From: an uncultured Acholeplasmataceae bacterium
Lineage (GTDB): Bacteria > Bacillota_I > Bacilli_A > Acholeplasmatales > Acholeplasmataceae
DNA length: 64,000 bases
Assembly: GCA_927441705.1 (NCBI GenBank)
Contig: CAKMKH010000031.1
Coordinates: 1-64,000 of the forward strand
Reading direction: 5' to 3'
A model generated the notes under the pieces. That model was given only the letters and a program-made list of their open reading frames with translations, made no database searches and had not been told where the DNA came from. The position numbers were made by a program, and so were the translations under genes. Of this stretch, positions 8,756 through 19,486 are shown piece by piece. Each line of letters starts with the position of its first letter. Positions within the stretch are counted from its first letter, which is position 1.

Positions 8756-9775
8756 ATGATTATTAAAATGAAGAAAGATGCAACTAAGAAACAGTACCAG
8801 AAATTGGCTGAATTTTTAGAAAGCAAGCATTTAGAAATAAGAGATGTTAGTAGTAAACAAGTACATATTTTTGGGATAATCGGTGATACATCATCTTTTG
8901 AACCTGTAGACTTATATGCTTTTGAAGGTGTAGATGAGGTTACAAGAGTATCAACACCATTTAAAAAAGCATCTAGAAGTTTTAAAAAAGAAGATACGAT
9001 CATTAAATTAAAGTATGGTGTGGAAATTGGTGGAGACCAATTTGTGATGATGTCTGGACCATGTTCAGTTGAATCTGAAGAACAATTAAGAATCATTGCA
9101 AAAACTGTCAAACAATCTGGAGCACGTATTTTAAGAGGTGGTGCTTATAAACCAAGAACATCACCTTATGCATTTCAAGGTCTTGGTGAAGAAGGACTAA
9201 AAATCTTGAGAAGAGTAGCTGATGAACATGAACTTTTGGTAGTTACTGAAATTCCAAGTTCTGATTTATTACCATTATTTGAAGAATATGTGGATATCAT
9301 TCAAGTTGGGGCAAGAAATATGCAAAACTTTGAACTGATGAAAGCTCTTGGCAAATCAACAAAACCAATTTTACTAAAAAGAGGATTATCCGCAACAATA
9401 GAAGAGTGGTTGATGAGTGCTGAATATATCATGAGTGGCGGAAATGAACAAATCATATTATGTGAAAGAGGTATTCGTACCTTTGAGAAGTACACAAGAA
9501 ATACACTTGATATTTCATCAACATTAGCGATTAAAGAATTATCACATTTGCCAATCATTATTGATCCTTCTCATGCAGCGGGTAGATGGAGTATGATTGA
9601 AAAATTATGTTTAGCAAGTCTAGCAGTTGGTGCAGACGGTTTGATTGTTGAAGTCCATCATGATCCAGAACATGCTTTAAGTGATGGTGCACAATCTTTA
9701 AAACCAAAAAAATATTTACAAATGGTAGAATCACTTAAAAAAATGTCTGAACTATTAGGTAAGAAATACAGATGA
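8756..9775 (+). CDS. aroF: 3-deoxy-7-phosphoheptulonate (DAHP) synthase
   Basis: MSGPCSVESEEQL, RGGAYKPRTSPYAFQGLGEEG, IIDPSHAAGR. Confidence 0.95.
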   Translation: MIIKMKKDATKKQYQKLAEFLESKHLEIRDVSSKQVHIFGIIGDTSSFEPVDLYAFEGVDEVTRVSTPFKKASRSFKKEDTIIKLKYGVEIGGDQFVMMSGPCSVESEEQLRIIAKTVKQSGARILRGGAYKPRTSPYAFQGLGEEGLKILRRVADEHELLVVTEIPSSDLLPLFEEYVDIIQVGARNMQNFELMKALGKSTKPILLKRGLSATIEEWLMSAEYIMSGGNEQIILCERGIRTFEKYTRNTLDISSTLAIKELSHLPIIIDPSHAAGRWSMIEKLCLASLAVGADGLIVEVHHDPEHALSDGAQSLKPKKYLQMVESLKKMSELLGKKYR

Positions 9776-10602
9776 AAGTTTTTATTGTTGGCTTAGGACT
9801 TATTGGTGCATCTTATGCCGAAGGATTAAAAAAAGCTGGGCATAAAATATATGCATATAATAGAACTGTAAGTATTTTAGAAAAAGCAATTAACGAAAAT
9901 ATAATAGAAAAAGATAATAGTATTAAACATCTAGAAACTGCTGACCTTATCATTTTAGGATTATATCCAAAGCATAATATTGAGTTTTTAAAATCACAAG
10001 CACACTTATTAAAAAAAGGGCAAATCATTACAGACGTCAGTGGAACAAAAGCTTGGATGGTTCCCGAAATAGAAAAAATATTACCTGATGGTATAAGTTA
10101 TACATCTCATCATCCTATGGCTGGTAAAGAAATTTCAGGATATGATGCAAAGGATGCAAATATATTTAATGGAGCTAATTTTATCATCGTCAAATCTAAT
10201 AAATCACTAGAAATAGATGAAAAAATTTTAAGAATCATCGCAAATGACCTTAAATTTGGTAAAATAACGGTGACAAGTCCTAATAAACATGATGAACTTA
10301 TTGCATTTACATCGCAATTAACGCATGTCATCGCAGTTAGTCTAGTACAAAGTGATCATTTAGAAGAAACACCACAAGCAACTGGTGATTCTTATCGTGA
10401 TTTAACTAGAATCGCAAAAATCAATGAAACAATGTGGACAGAATTATTTCTAGAAAACAAAAGTGCGTTACTTCAAAAAATCGAAGACTTTGAAGAACAA
10501 CTAGATACTTTAAAAGAAATGATAAAAACAGATGATAAATCAAATATTGAAAAATATTTGAAACAAGCAAAAGAAAAGAGGAAGACATTTGATGATGCTT
10601 AA
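9772..10602 (+). CDS. tyrA: Prephenate dehydrogenase
   Basis: VGLGLIGASYAEGLKKAGH Rossmann motif, HHPMAGKEISGYDAKDANIFNGANFI. Confidence 0.92.
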   Translation: MKVFIVGLGLIGASYAEGLKKAGHKIYAYNRTVSILEKAINENIIEKDNSIKHLETADLIILGLYPKHNIEFLKSQAHLLKKGQIITDVSGTKAWMVPEIEKILPDGISYTSHHPMAGKEISGYDAKDANIFNGANFIIVKSNKSLEIDEKILRIIANDLKFGKITVTSPNKHDELIAFTSQLTHVIAVSLVQSDHLEETPQATGDSYRDLTRIAKINETMWTELFLENKSALLQKIEDFEEQLDTLKEMIKTDDKSNIEKYLKQAKEKRKTFDDA

Positions 10603-11602
10603 AATGGAGACTTATGATATTTATGTTGGCCATCATGAAATTGACAAATTACAAGACTATATAAAAAACATATATAATCAAAAAGATATTTTTATTGTGA
10701 CTGATGACAATGTTGATCATTTATATCATGATCTAATTTCACATAAATTAAGTGATTTTAACCTCCATTTTGTTAAGATTAAACCAGGTGAAACATCAAA
10801 ATCTTTTGAAACGTATTTAGAAACTATAAATAGATTAGTTGAAAAAGGAATTAAAAGGAATCATTTATTAATCGCTTTGGGTGGCGGTGTTGTAGGAGAC
10901 TTAACTGGTTTTATAGCTGCTACTCTTTATAGAGGTATTAGTTTTGTTCAAGTACCAACAACACTACTTAGTCAAGTCGATAGTAGTATAGGCAGTAAAG
11001 TAGGAATCGATTTAGATAAGGGTAAAAATCTAGTAGGATCATTTTATTCGCCTAAGTTTGTAGTAATCGATCCCATGTTTTTAGAAACACTTGATGAAAG
11101 AGAATATCATCAAGGTGTTGCCGAGATGATTAAAGCAGGGTTAATTGCGAATAAAGAACTCTATGAGTTTTTTAAAACAAATAATAAAGTAACTGAAAAA
11201 GAAATACTTATGGCTTTAAATGTTAAAAGAGATGTTGTTATAAAAGATCCATTTGATCATTATGAACGCATGATTTTAAATTTCGGGCATACTTTCGGAC
11301 ATGCTATCGAAAAAAAATATGAGTATAAAACATATAAACATGGTGAAGCTATAAGTTATGGCATGATGATTGCTATTGAAATTGGTATTAAAAAAGGTAT
11401 AACACCATCATATATTTATGAAGATGTTAAAAAAGTTTTAGAAAATAACAAACTTATTGAATCTCCATATTTTACAATAGAAGCATTAAAAGATTATATA
11501 AAAACAGATAAAAAGAGTATGGCAGATGTCTTTTATTTCATATGTCTAAAAAATATTGGACAAAGTATCATAACAAATCTAAAAGTAGGTGACCTTAAAT
11601 GA
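10589..11602 (+). CDS. aroB: 3-dehydroquinate synthase
   Basis: ALGGGVVGDLTGFIAATLYRGISFVQVPTTLLSQVDSSIGSKVGID. Confidence 0.95.
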   Translation: MMMLKMETYDIYVGHHEIDKLQDYIKNIYNQKDIFIVTDDNVDHLYHDLISHKLSDFNLHFVKIKPGETSKSFETYLETINRLVEKGIKRNHLLIALGGGVVGDLTGFIAATLYRGISFVQVPTTLLSQVDSSIGSKVGIDLDKGKNLVGSFYSPKFVVIDPMFLETLDEREYHQGVAEMIKAGLIANKELYEFFKTNNKVTEKEILMALNVKRDVVIKDPFDHYERMILNFGHTFGHAIEKKYEYKTYKHGEAISYGMMIAIEIGIKKGITPSYIYEDVKKVLENNKLIESPYFTIEALKDYIKTDKKSMADVFYFICLKNIGQSIITNLKVGDLK

Positions 11603-12873
11603 ATGTTACAATTAAACCGTCAAAATTAAATGGTGTAGTAAATGTAGTAAGTTCAAAATCATTATCGCATAGATATGTGATTGCTGCTGGACTAGCGAAA
11701 GGAACTTCAATTGTTTATAATGTTTTAGACTCTGAAGATTTATCAGCAACCAAAAAGGCACTAGAGGGTTTGAATGTCAGCTTTGAAAGAGAAAAAGTCA
11801 TTGCATCTGAATATAAACTGATTAATAACGAAGTTTTTTGTCATGAATCTGGTTCAACTTTAAGATTTATGATCCCTATTTACATGTTGCAAAAAGAAAA
11901 AGTTGTTTTTCATGGAGATAATCGATTGATAGATCGACCGATCGATGTTTATGAAACGCTATTTAGAGATAAAACTTTAGGCTTTAAATATTTAGAAGAA
12001 CCTCATTTCTTACCTTTAGAAGTACAAGGGAAAATTGAAGGAGGTCATTTTCCAATATTAGGTAACATAAGTAGTCAATTTGTATCAGGATTATTATTTG
12101 CATTGCCACTTGCCAAAAAAGATTCTGATATTGAATTATTAACACCACTATCATCTAAAGGATATGTGGATATGACTTTAGATACTTTAGTTAAATTTGG
12201 TATTGAATATACGTGGGAAGGCAATCATATTTATATTAAAGGTAAACAAAAATATCAACCTAAGGTAGTTACTGTAGAGGGCGATTTTTCTCAAGCTGCT
12301 TTTTGGATGGTTGCTGGAACTATCAATAAACACCAACTCCCGTTACAGCTAAGAAACTTAGATCCTGATAGTAAACAAGGCGATAAAATAGTTGCTGATA
12401 TTATTTCAAAGATGGGTGGATATTTATATTTCCAAAGAGATTTAAAACAATATGTTGTTCATCCTAGACAGACAAAAGCTGTAACCATTGATGTTGATCC
12501 AAATCCAGATTTAGGACCAGTACTTATGGTTTTAGCTGCACTTTCTGATGGGGAAACACATTTTATTAATTGTAAAAGATTAAAGATTAAGGAATCTGAT
12601 CGACTTCAAGCCATGTATGAAGTACTTACAAAACTTGGCGTTGAAATGCGTATCACTGATGACGAAGCCTGGATTAAAGGACAAAAATCTTTTAAAGGTG
12701 ATTTAACGATAGATTCATATAATGATCATAGAATTGCAATGGCAATTGCAATAGCAAGTCTAAGAGCAGATGGAGATATCACAATAACGAATAGTGAATG
12801 TGTAGCAAAGAGCTATCCAACATTTTTTGAAGTATTTAAATCACTTGGAGGACATGTAAGTGAAGTTAAATGA
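11599..12873 (+). CDS. aroA: 3-phosphoshikimate 1-carboxyvinyltransferase (EPSP synthase)
   Basis: SKSLSHRYVIAAGLAKG, RLKIKESDRLQAM, DSYNDHRIAMAIAIASLRADG. Confidence 0.95.
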   Translation: MNVTIKPSKLNGVVNVVSSKSLSHRYVIAAGLAKGTSIVYNVLDSEDLSATKKALEGLNVSFEREKVIASEYKLINNEVFCHESGSTLRFMIPIYMLQKEKVVFHGDNRLIDRPIDVYETLFRDKTLGFKYLEEPHFLPLEVQGKIEGGHFPILGNISSQFVSGLLFALPLAKKDSDIELLTPLSSKGYVDMTLDTLVKFGIEYTWEGNHIYIKGKQKYQPKVVTVEGDFSQAAFWMVAGTINKHQLPLQLRNLDPDSKQGDKIVADIISKMGGYLYFQRDLKQYVVHPRQTKAVTIDVDPNPDLGPVLMVLAALSDGETHFINCKRLKIKESDRLQAMYEVLTKLGVEMRITDDEAWIKGQKSFKGDLTIDSYNDHRIAMAIAIASLRADGDITITNSECVAKSYPTFFEVFKSLGGHVSEVK

Positions 12874-13120
12874 TCTAAGAAAGCAAATTGAAGATGTTGA
12901 TCAAAAAATGCTTGAACTATTTTTAGCTCGTATGGATATTTCAGCTCAGATAGGTGCTTATAAAAAAGAACATCAATTACCAATCCTAGATGAAAAAAGA
13001 GAACAAGAACTTCTAGAAAAACAAAAAGCATTACTTGGTAATGACATTTTATGGCCACTTTATAGAAAGTTTTTAATAGAAATTATGAAATTATCTAAAG
13101 AGTATCAAAAAATATGTTAA
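12860..13120 (+). CDS. Chorismate mutase (AroQ type)
   Basis: LRKQIEDVDQKMLELFLARMDISAQIGAYKKEHQLPILDEKRE. Confidence 0.9.
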   Translation: MKLNDLRKQIEDVDQKMLELFLARMDISAQIGAYKKEHQLPILDEKREQELLEKQKALLGNDILWPLYRKFLIEIMKLSKEYQKIC

Positions 13121-13890
13121 AACTAGGTTTAATTGGTCAATATATCAGCTATTCTAAATCACCTGCGATTCATAATTTTATGAAATCATATTTAAATATA
13201 GATCTGACCTATGATTTGTTAGATGTTAATCAATCAAATTTAAAATTATTGATTGAAGAACTCAAATTAGGAATGTATCAAGGATTTAATGTTACTCAAC
13301 CCTATAAAGAAATAATGATGGATCTTGTAGATGTTATTACACCAAAAGCAAAACTAATTAAAGCCATAAATACCATATATATTAAAGATGATAAAGTAAT
13401 TGGTGATAATACTGATTATGATGGTTTTTTAGGACTGCTTAATTTGAATAATATTGATATGCAGTCTAAGAGTGTGTTTATTTTAGGTACTGGTGGAGCA
13501 GCAAAAGCTTGTTTTCATGTCTTAAATGATCAACATGCCAACGTAAAGTATGTAACAAGAGATATTTTGAAAGTAAATAATGATACGATTACATATCAAG
13601 ATTTATATAGAGTTAAAGCAGATTTTATCATTCAAGCTACACCAGTTGGCACATATCCCAATGTAGATGAGTCTATTCTAGATAAAAACTATGTTAAAGA
13701 TAAGTTTGTGATTGATTTGGTTTATAGACCTCAAAAAACTCAAATCTTAAAAGATTCAAAAGCTGGTATTAATGGCGTAGATATGTTAATTATCCAAGCC
13801 ATAAAATCTTTATCGCTATGGACTGATAAAGAGATTTTAGTTACAAAGGAATTACGACAAAAATTGAAGGAAGTGGTTTTGGATGAATAG
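13114..13890 (+). CDS. aroE: Shikimate dehydrogenase
   Basis: GLIGQYISYSKSPAIHNFM, NTDYDGFLGLL, ILGTGGAAKA. Confidence 0.95.
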   Translation: MLKLGLIGQYISYSKSPAIHNFMKSYLNIDLTYDLLDVNQSNLKLLIEELKLGMYQGFNVTQPYKEIMMDLVDVITPKAKLIKAINTIYIKDDKVIGDNTDYDGFLGLLNLNNIDMQSKSVFILGTGGAAKACFHVLNDQHANVKYVTRDILKVNNDTITYQDLYRVKADFIIQATPVGTYPNVDESILDKNYVKDKFVIDLVYRPQKTQILKDSKAGINGVDMLIIQAIKSLSLWTDKEILVTKELRQKLKEVVLDE

Positions 13891-14869
13891 TTACGGACAT
13901 TTATTTAAAGTAACACTATACGGCGAGTCTCATCAAGAAGCAATTGGTGTTATCGTAGATGGACTTCCAGCGGGCACAAAGATAAATGAAGAGCTCATAA
14001 AGAAAGACTTAGAAGCTAGAAAGCCTAAACATATAGGGACTACCCCAAGAAAAGAATCTGATCATTATTCAATTACAAGTGGTGTATTCAATGGTTTAGC
14101 TACGGGGTCACCTATCCACGTAATGATAAAAAATGAAAATGTAGTTTCGAAAGATTACGCACATTTAAAAGCACATCCTAGACCTGGACATGCAGATTTT
14201 GTCAGTGAAGTTAAGTATAAAGGATTTCAAGATTACAGAGGTGGGGGCAGATTTTCAGGCCGTCTTACAGCAGCTTTAGTAGTTGCTGGAAGTTTAGCAA
14301 AAATGGCTCTACCATTTGAGTTAACTCATAGCCTAAAACAAATAGGAACCTTAAAAGATATGACGAAACTTGATGATTATATTCTTGATGTTCAAAATCA
14401 AGGAAATTCAGTAGGCGGAACCATAGAAATCACAGTGAAAAACATGATAGTAGGCATAGGAGAACCTTTTTTCAACAAACTTGATGCTGAACTTGCAAAA
14501 CTCTTGTTTTCAGTTCCAGCAGTTAAAGGTGTAGAGTTTGGATTAGGATTTGAAGGCATTGAGTTGCTAGGTAGCGACTTTAATGATGCACTTGTAGATG
14601 AGAAAGGAAATACTAAAACAAATAATTCAGGTGGTATTACTGGTGGTATTTCTAATGGTAATGATTTAAAGATTAATGTATTTATCAAGCCGACTTCAAG
14701 TATTCAAAAAGCACAAGATACATATAATCTGAAATCTCAAAAAATAGAGACTCTAGATATTGGTGGAAGACATGATGTTGCAATCGTCAGAAGAATTGGT
14801 ATTATATTAGAAAATGTAGTTGCAATCGGTTTACTCGACCAATACTTAATGTATAAAGCATTTTTATAA
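13883..14869 (+). CDS. aroC: Chorismate synthase
   Basis: VTLYGESHQEAIGVIVDGLPAG, GGRFSGRLTAALVVAG, GGISNG. Confidence 0.95.
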   Translation: MNSYGHLFKVTLYGESHQEAIGVIVDGLPAGTKINEELIKKDLEARKPKHIGTTPRKESDHYSITSGVFNGLATGSPIHVMIKNENVVSKDYAHLKAHPRPGHADFVSEVKYKGFQDYRGGGRFSGRLTAALVVAGSLAKMALPFELTHSLKQIGTLKDMTKLDDYILDVQNQGNSVGGTIEITVKNMIVGIGEPFFNKLDAELAKLLFSVPAVKGVEFGLGFEGIELLGSDFNDALVDEKGNTKTNNSGGITGGISNGNDLKINVFIKPTSSIQKAQDTYNLKSQKIETLDIGGRHDVAIVRRIGIILENVVAIGLLDQYLMYKAFL

Positions 14870-14879
14870 AGTTCAAATG

Positions 14880-14907
14880 ACTAGAACAAAAGTTCTAGTT
14901 TTTTTAT
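14880..14907 (+). terminator. Rho-independent terminator of the aro operon
   Basis: ctagaac-aaaa-gttctag + T7. Confidence 0.85.
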
Positions 14908-14948
14908 GCTTGCATATAGAAAAAAGACATGATACTATATATATGAAC

Positions 14949-14968
14949 ATATGAACATTCGTTCATAT
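14949..14968. promoter_or_regulatory. Candidate ArsR/SmtB-family operator ATATGAAC-ATTC-GTTCATAT
   Basis: Perfect 8-bp dyad immediately upstream of the ArsR-type gene. Confidence 0.8.
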
Positions 14969-14981
14969 ATAAGGAGGGAAT

Positions 14982-15353
14982 ATGAACCCATATACATGCG
15001 ATGCAATCTTCGTACATGAAGATACCATTAAAGAAGTACAAATGAACATATTAAAACCAAAAGAGATTGATAAGATATCAAAATTGTATAAAGCAATTTC
15101 TGATCCAACAAGAATTAAGATACTTTTTGCTTTAAAATCTCATGAACTGTGTGTTTGCGATATTTCTGTGATTTTAAATATGTCTCAAAGTTTAATATCT
15201 CATCAACTTAAAATATTAAAAGATGAAGATTTAGTCAGAATTAGAAAAGATGGTAAAACAAGGTTTTATAGACTAGCTGATAATCATGTTCACACATTGT
15301 TTACACAAGCCATAGAACATATTAGTGAGGATCATGATGAAGAAAACATTTGA
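14982..15353 (+). CDS. ArsR/SmtB-family metal-responsive repressor (CadC-like)
   Basis: ISDPTRIKILFALKSHELCVCDISVILNMSQSLISHQLKILKDEDLV. Confidence 0.92.
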   Translation: MNPYTCDAIFVHEDTIKEVQMNILKPKEIDKISKLYKAISDPTRIKILFALKSHELCVCDISVILNMSQSLISHQLKILKDEDLVRIRKDGKTRFYRLADNHVHTLFTQAIEHISEDHDEENI

Positions 15354-17436
15354 GATTAGAGATATTGATTGCGCGAATTGTGCACTCAAAATCGAAAATG
15401 AATTTAAAAAAATCGAAGGACTCAGTGATGCAAAAATAGATTTTGCCAAACAAAAGATCTATATTGATGGTGATATTAAAGATATTGATGCAAACTTTCT
15501 TGAAAAAATCGCAAAAAAGATTGAATCAAGCGTAACTGTCTATGAAAAGGATCAAGTTATTGATAATAAGCGTAAGTTCACACTTAATCACTTGAGTGTT
15601 ATAATTGGCTTTCTCATACTGATTGCATATTTATTGATTCATACATTTGTATATGCGTTTGCAATTGAAACATCTTTTATATTTTACTTAGTTTCATATC
15701 TTTTTATTGGTGGTAAAGTTATTTATAAGGCGCTTAGAAATATCTCTCGTGGACAGATATTTGATGAGAATTTCTTAATGATGGTTGCAACTATTGGAGC
15801 ATTTTTTATAGCTGAATATATCGAAGGGATTGCCGTCATGCTTTTTTATCAGATCGGGGAGTACTTTCAAGATTTAGCTGTAAATAAATCTAGAAATAAC
15901 ATCCAAGCATTGATGGATTTAAAACCAAATATTGCACATTTATATCAAGAGGATAAAATTCAAGATGTAAAACCAGAAGATTTAAGTATTGATCAGGTAA
16001 TCATAGTTAAAGCAGGAGAAAAAATTCCAGTTGATGGCATTATATTAAGTGGTCAGACACATTTAGACGAAAGCAGTTTAACAGGAGAATCAAAACCTAT
16101 CTATAAAGAAGTTGATGATAAAGTTTTATCAGGCTCATTAAATATTAACGGCTCAATAACAGTACTAGTTAGTAAAACATACAAAGATTCAAGTGTGTAT
16201 AAAATTATAGATTTTGTTGAGAAGAACGTATCCAAAAAAGCAAAAACAGAGCAATTTATTACGAAATTTGCGAAGTATTATACACCAATTGTAGTTGGAA
16301 TTGCTGCAATATTAGCTTTCTTAGTACCAGTAATCGCGTTTAATCTAAATCAAACAAGTTATCAAATTGAATTTCCTATATATTTAAAAAGAGCATTAAT
16401 CTTTTTGGTTATTAGTTGTCCATGTGCACTTGTATTATCTGTTCCATTATCTTTTTATGCAGGTATTGGAAAAGCATCAAGAGCAGGAATTTTGGTGAAA
16501 AGTGGAAGTGATTTAGAATCTTTTAGTCAAATTGATCATTTTGTATTTGATAAAACTGGTACACTTACAAAAGGCGAATTTGTAGTCTCTAAGGTTTATG
16601 CAGAAAATGAAGAGGAAATACTTAAGCTGGCATCTCATGCGGAATCTAAATCGAATCATCCAATTGCCTTATCTGTCATGAGAGCGTATAAAAAGCCAAT
16701 TATTGAAAAAGATATAGATGCATTTGAAGAGATTTTTGGATATGGCATAAAAATCTTGTATCAAAATAAACTTTGTTTAGTCGGAAATGAGAAATTATTA
16801 AACAAATATAATATTACATTTGATATTCCAGATATAAAGCATACAGTTATTCATGTTGCTTATGACCAAAAATATATTGGATATATAGTAATGGAAGATG
16901 AAATGAAAATCACTTCTAAAGAAACAATTAATCACCTAAAAAAATTAAACAAAAACATATCGATGGTCACAGGAGATCATAAATTTATTGCTTTAGATAT
17001 CGCAAAAAAACTAGGTATTGACCAGGTTTATTATGAACAATTACCTAATGATAAAAAAGATATTATTGAGAAATTAAAGAGAAATGAAAAAATCGCTTTT
17101 ATTGGTGATGGAATCAATGACGCACCAGTATTGATTAGTGCTGATCTTGGTATTTCTATGGGATCATTAGGCAGTGATTTAGCAGTTGAGGCATCTGATG
17201 CAGTCATTATGAATGATGAACCTGCTCGTCTAATTGATGCTATTTATATATCTAGACTCACAAAACGAGTAGTCATTCAAAATATATTATTAGCTGCAGG
17301 AACGAAATTTATTGTACTTATCTTAGGTGCCTTAGGGCTTGCAAATATGTGGTTAGCAATATTTGCAGATGTAGGTATCTCTCTTATTGCTGTTATTCAC
17401 GCAATGAGTATCTTAAGAGAAAAAAAACGAAGTTAA
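15334..17436 (+). CDS. cadA: Heavy-metal (Cd/Zn/Pb-type) P1B ATPase; start adjusted from GTG 15325 to ATG 15334
   Basis: DIDCANCALKIE metal-binding motif, SCPCALVLSVP, DKTGTLTKG, GDGINDAPVL. Confidence 0.92.
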   Translation: MMKKTFEIRDIDCANCALKIENEFKKIEGLSDAKIDFAKQKIYIDGDIKDIDANFLEKIAKKIESSVTVYEKDQVIDNKRKFTLNHLSVIIGFLILIAYLLIHTFVYAFAIETSFIFYLVSYLFIGGKVIYKALRNISRGQIFDENFLMMVATIGAFFIAEYIEGIAVMLFYQIGEYFQDLAVNKSRNNIQALMDLKPNIAHLYQEDKIQDVKPEDLSIDQVIIVKAGEKIPVDGIILSGQTHLDESSLTGESKPIYKEVDDKVLSGSLNINGSITVLVSKTYKDSSVYKIIDFVEKNVSKKAKTEQFITKFAKYYTPIVVGIAAILAFLVPVIAFNLNQTSYQIEFPIYLKRALIFLVISCPCALVLSVPLSFYAGIGKASRAGILVKSGSDLESFSQIDHFVFDKTGTLTKGEFVVSKVYAENEEEILKLASHAESKSNHPIALSVMRAYKKPIIEKDIDAFEEIFGYGIKILYQNKLCLVGNEKLLNKYNITFDIPDIKHTVIHVAYDQKYIGYIVMEDEMKITSKETINHLKKLNKNISMVTGDHKFIALDIAKKLGIDQVYYEQLPNDKKDIIEKLKRNEKIAFIGDGINDAPVLISADLGISMGSLGSDLAVEASDAVIMNDEPARLIDAIYISRLTKRVVIQNILLAAGTKFIVLILGALGLANMWLAIFADVGISLIAVIHAMSILREKKRS

Positions 17437-17456
17437 ACATTGTTTAACTTTTTTCC
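17428..17456 (+). terminator. Terminator overlapping the end of the P-type ATPase gene
   Basis: aagttaaac-attg-tttaactttttt. Confidence 0.75.
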
Positions 17457-17487
17457 TTTATAAAGTATAATAGATTTAGGTGATATT

Positions 17488-19455
17488 TTGGAAACGAAAC
17501 TTGATCAAATCAAAGGTGTAGGACCTAAAACTTTATATGTTTTAAGACAAAAAAAGATATGGTCTACTTATGACCTTGTTTTAAACTATCCAAAAACATA
17601 TCAAGATTTTACTATTGATCAAATAAATCGATTAAAACACAAAGATAAAATAACTGTTTCAGGTAAGATTACTTCACCAATAAAGAGTAATCCATACGCA
17701 AAAACTCATGTTTCGACATTTTATATGGAACTCTTAGGTGATCAAATAGAAATTGTCGCATTTAATAAACCATATTTGGCTAAACAGTTTGCATTAAATG
17801 ATGAGATTGTTGTACAAGGAACATATCAGTTTTATAAGCATCAAATTATTGCTCAAACAGTTGTAAAAAAAGAGAAAAACATAGACATAAAACCTATCTA
17901 CAATATTGAATCTCTACACGACAAAACAATCACAAATATTATATCAACTATTTTTAGTGAGGAACAAGTTCAAATCTATGAAACGATTCCAGAGATGTTT
18001 TTAGAAAAATATCATTTACTTTCAAGAATTGAAGCATTCAAAAAACTGCACTTACCAAAAACATTTGATGATATTAAGCAAGCAAAAAGAAGATTTAAAT
18101 ATGAAGAAGCATTTTACTTACAACTAAAACTTATTTTTGAACTTAAGCAAAATCAAGTGCAAAGAAGTCCAATAAATTATGATATCGGAAGTATCAAGGC
18201 GTTTATTAGCGAACTCCCATATGAACTCACAAATGATCAAAAACAAGCTGTAAATGACATCTATAAAGATTATAAGAAGGATTATGCTCATTATAGACTT
18301 ATACAAGGTGATGTCGGCTCAGGAAAAACACTAGTATCACTCATCGCAACACTACCCATGATACAGACTAAAAGGCAAGTGGCTTTTATGGCACCAACAG
18401 AATTACTTGCTAATCAACACTATCAATATTTTAAATCACATTTAAAAAAGACTAGAATTGCACTTCTAACAGGCAAAACAAAACAAAAAGATTTGCTAAA
18501 GCAAGCTATTAAAGATCATGAATATGATATTATTATAGGCACACACGCTTTAATAGAATCAAACGTAGAATTTAATAATCTAGGCTTGATTATTATTGAT
18601 GAGCAGCATAAATTTGGTGTCGATACAAGAAACAAACTTATCGATAAGTCATTATGTAAAGATGTCATATTTCTAACTGCTACACCAATTCCAAGAACGC
18701 TTGCGATGGTTGCATTTGGTGAGTCAAATGTCTCAATTATTAAAGAAAAGCCGAGCCAAAGAAAAAAAATTGAGACCCATTATTTATTAAAAAAAGATAT
18801 TAAAAAACTTTATGATGCAATCGATGAAAAAATAAAAAATAAAGAACATATTTTTGTCGTAGTTCCTGCAATTTCATCAGATAAAGTTGATGATAACATT
18901 GAAACAGTTAAACAAGAACTTATATTGAATTTCAGTTGTCCAATATTTGTTTTACATGGACAACAATCAAATGATATGCAAAATGAACAAATGGAAAAGT
19001 TTATGTATACACCAGGAAGTATATTACTATCTACAACCATGATAGAAGTAGGTCTTGATATACCAACAGCAACTTTGATTGCCATCTATTCTGCTGAATA
19101 TTTTGGATTAAGTCAACTACACCAATTAAGAGGTAGAGTTGGAAGGTCAAATCTTTCTTCTCAATGTTATGTAATATCAGAAAAAGATGATATTGAAAGA
19201 TTAGAAATACTAACAAAAACAGATGATGGTTTTAAGTTATCAGAATATGATCTACTTCAAAGAGGACCAGGTGATTTTTTAGGACAAGAACAAAGTGGAT
19301 ATTTAAATTTCAACTTTCTTGATTTACTTAATGATTATCCGATTTTACTTGAAGCTGCCAAAAATGTTTCTTGGCTCATAGAACAAAAAGACTTTAACAC
19401 AAATTCGAAATATAAATATTTGCATAGACACATTAAAAACACATTAAAAATATGA
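17488..19455 (+). CDS. recG: ATP-dependent DNA helicase RecG (TTG start)
   Basis: LIQGDVGSGKTLVSLIATLPM, DEQHKFGVDTR, LTATPIPRTLA, QLRGRVGRSN. Confidence 0.95.
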   Translation: METKLDQIKGVGPKTLYVLRQKKIWSTYDLVLNYPKTYQDFTIDQINRLKHKDKITVSGKITSPIKSNPYAKTHVSTFYMELLGDQIEIVAFNKPYLAKQFALNDEIVVQGTYQFYKHQIIAQTVVKKEKNIDIKPIYNIESLHDKTITNIISTIFSEEQVQIYETIPEMFLEKYHLLSRIEAFKKLHLPKTFDDIKQAKRRFKYEEAFYLQLKLIFELKQNQVQRSPINYDIGSIKAFISELPYELTNDQKQAVNDIYKDYKKDYAHYRLIQGDVGSGKTLVSLIATLPMIQTKRQVAFMAPTELLANQHYQYFKSHLKKTRIALLTGKTKQKDLLKQAIKDHEYDIIIGTHALIESNVEFNNLGLIIIDEQHKFGVDTRNKLIDKSLCKDVIFLTATPIPRTLAMVAFGESNVSIIKEKPSQRKKIETHYLLKKDIKKLYDAIDEKIKNKEHIFVVVPAISSDKVDDNIETVKQELILNFSCPIFVLHGQQSNDMQNEQMEKFMYTPGSILLSTTMIEVGLDIPTATLIAIYSAEYFGLSQLHQLRGRVGRSNLSSQCYVISEKDDIERLEILTKTDDGFKLSEYDLLQRGPGDFLGQEQSGYLNFNFLDLLNDYPILLEAAKNVSWLIEQKDFNTNSKYKYLHRHIKNTLKI

Positions 19456-19486
19456 TATAATAAAACATACGAAAGAAGGGATACTT

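Noticed and set aside
8575-9111. Minus-strand ORF overlapping the leader and DAHP synthase
   Set aside because: Antisense to a clear aro gene, no RBS or family; artefact of AT-rich composition.
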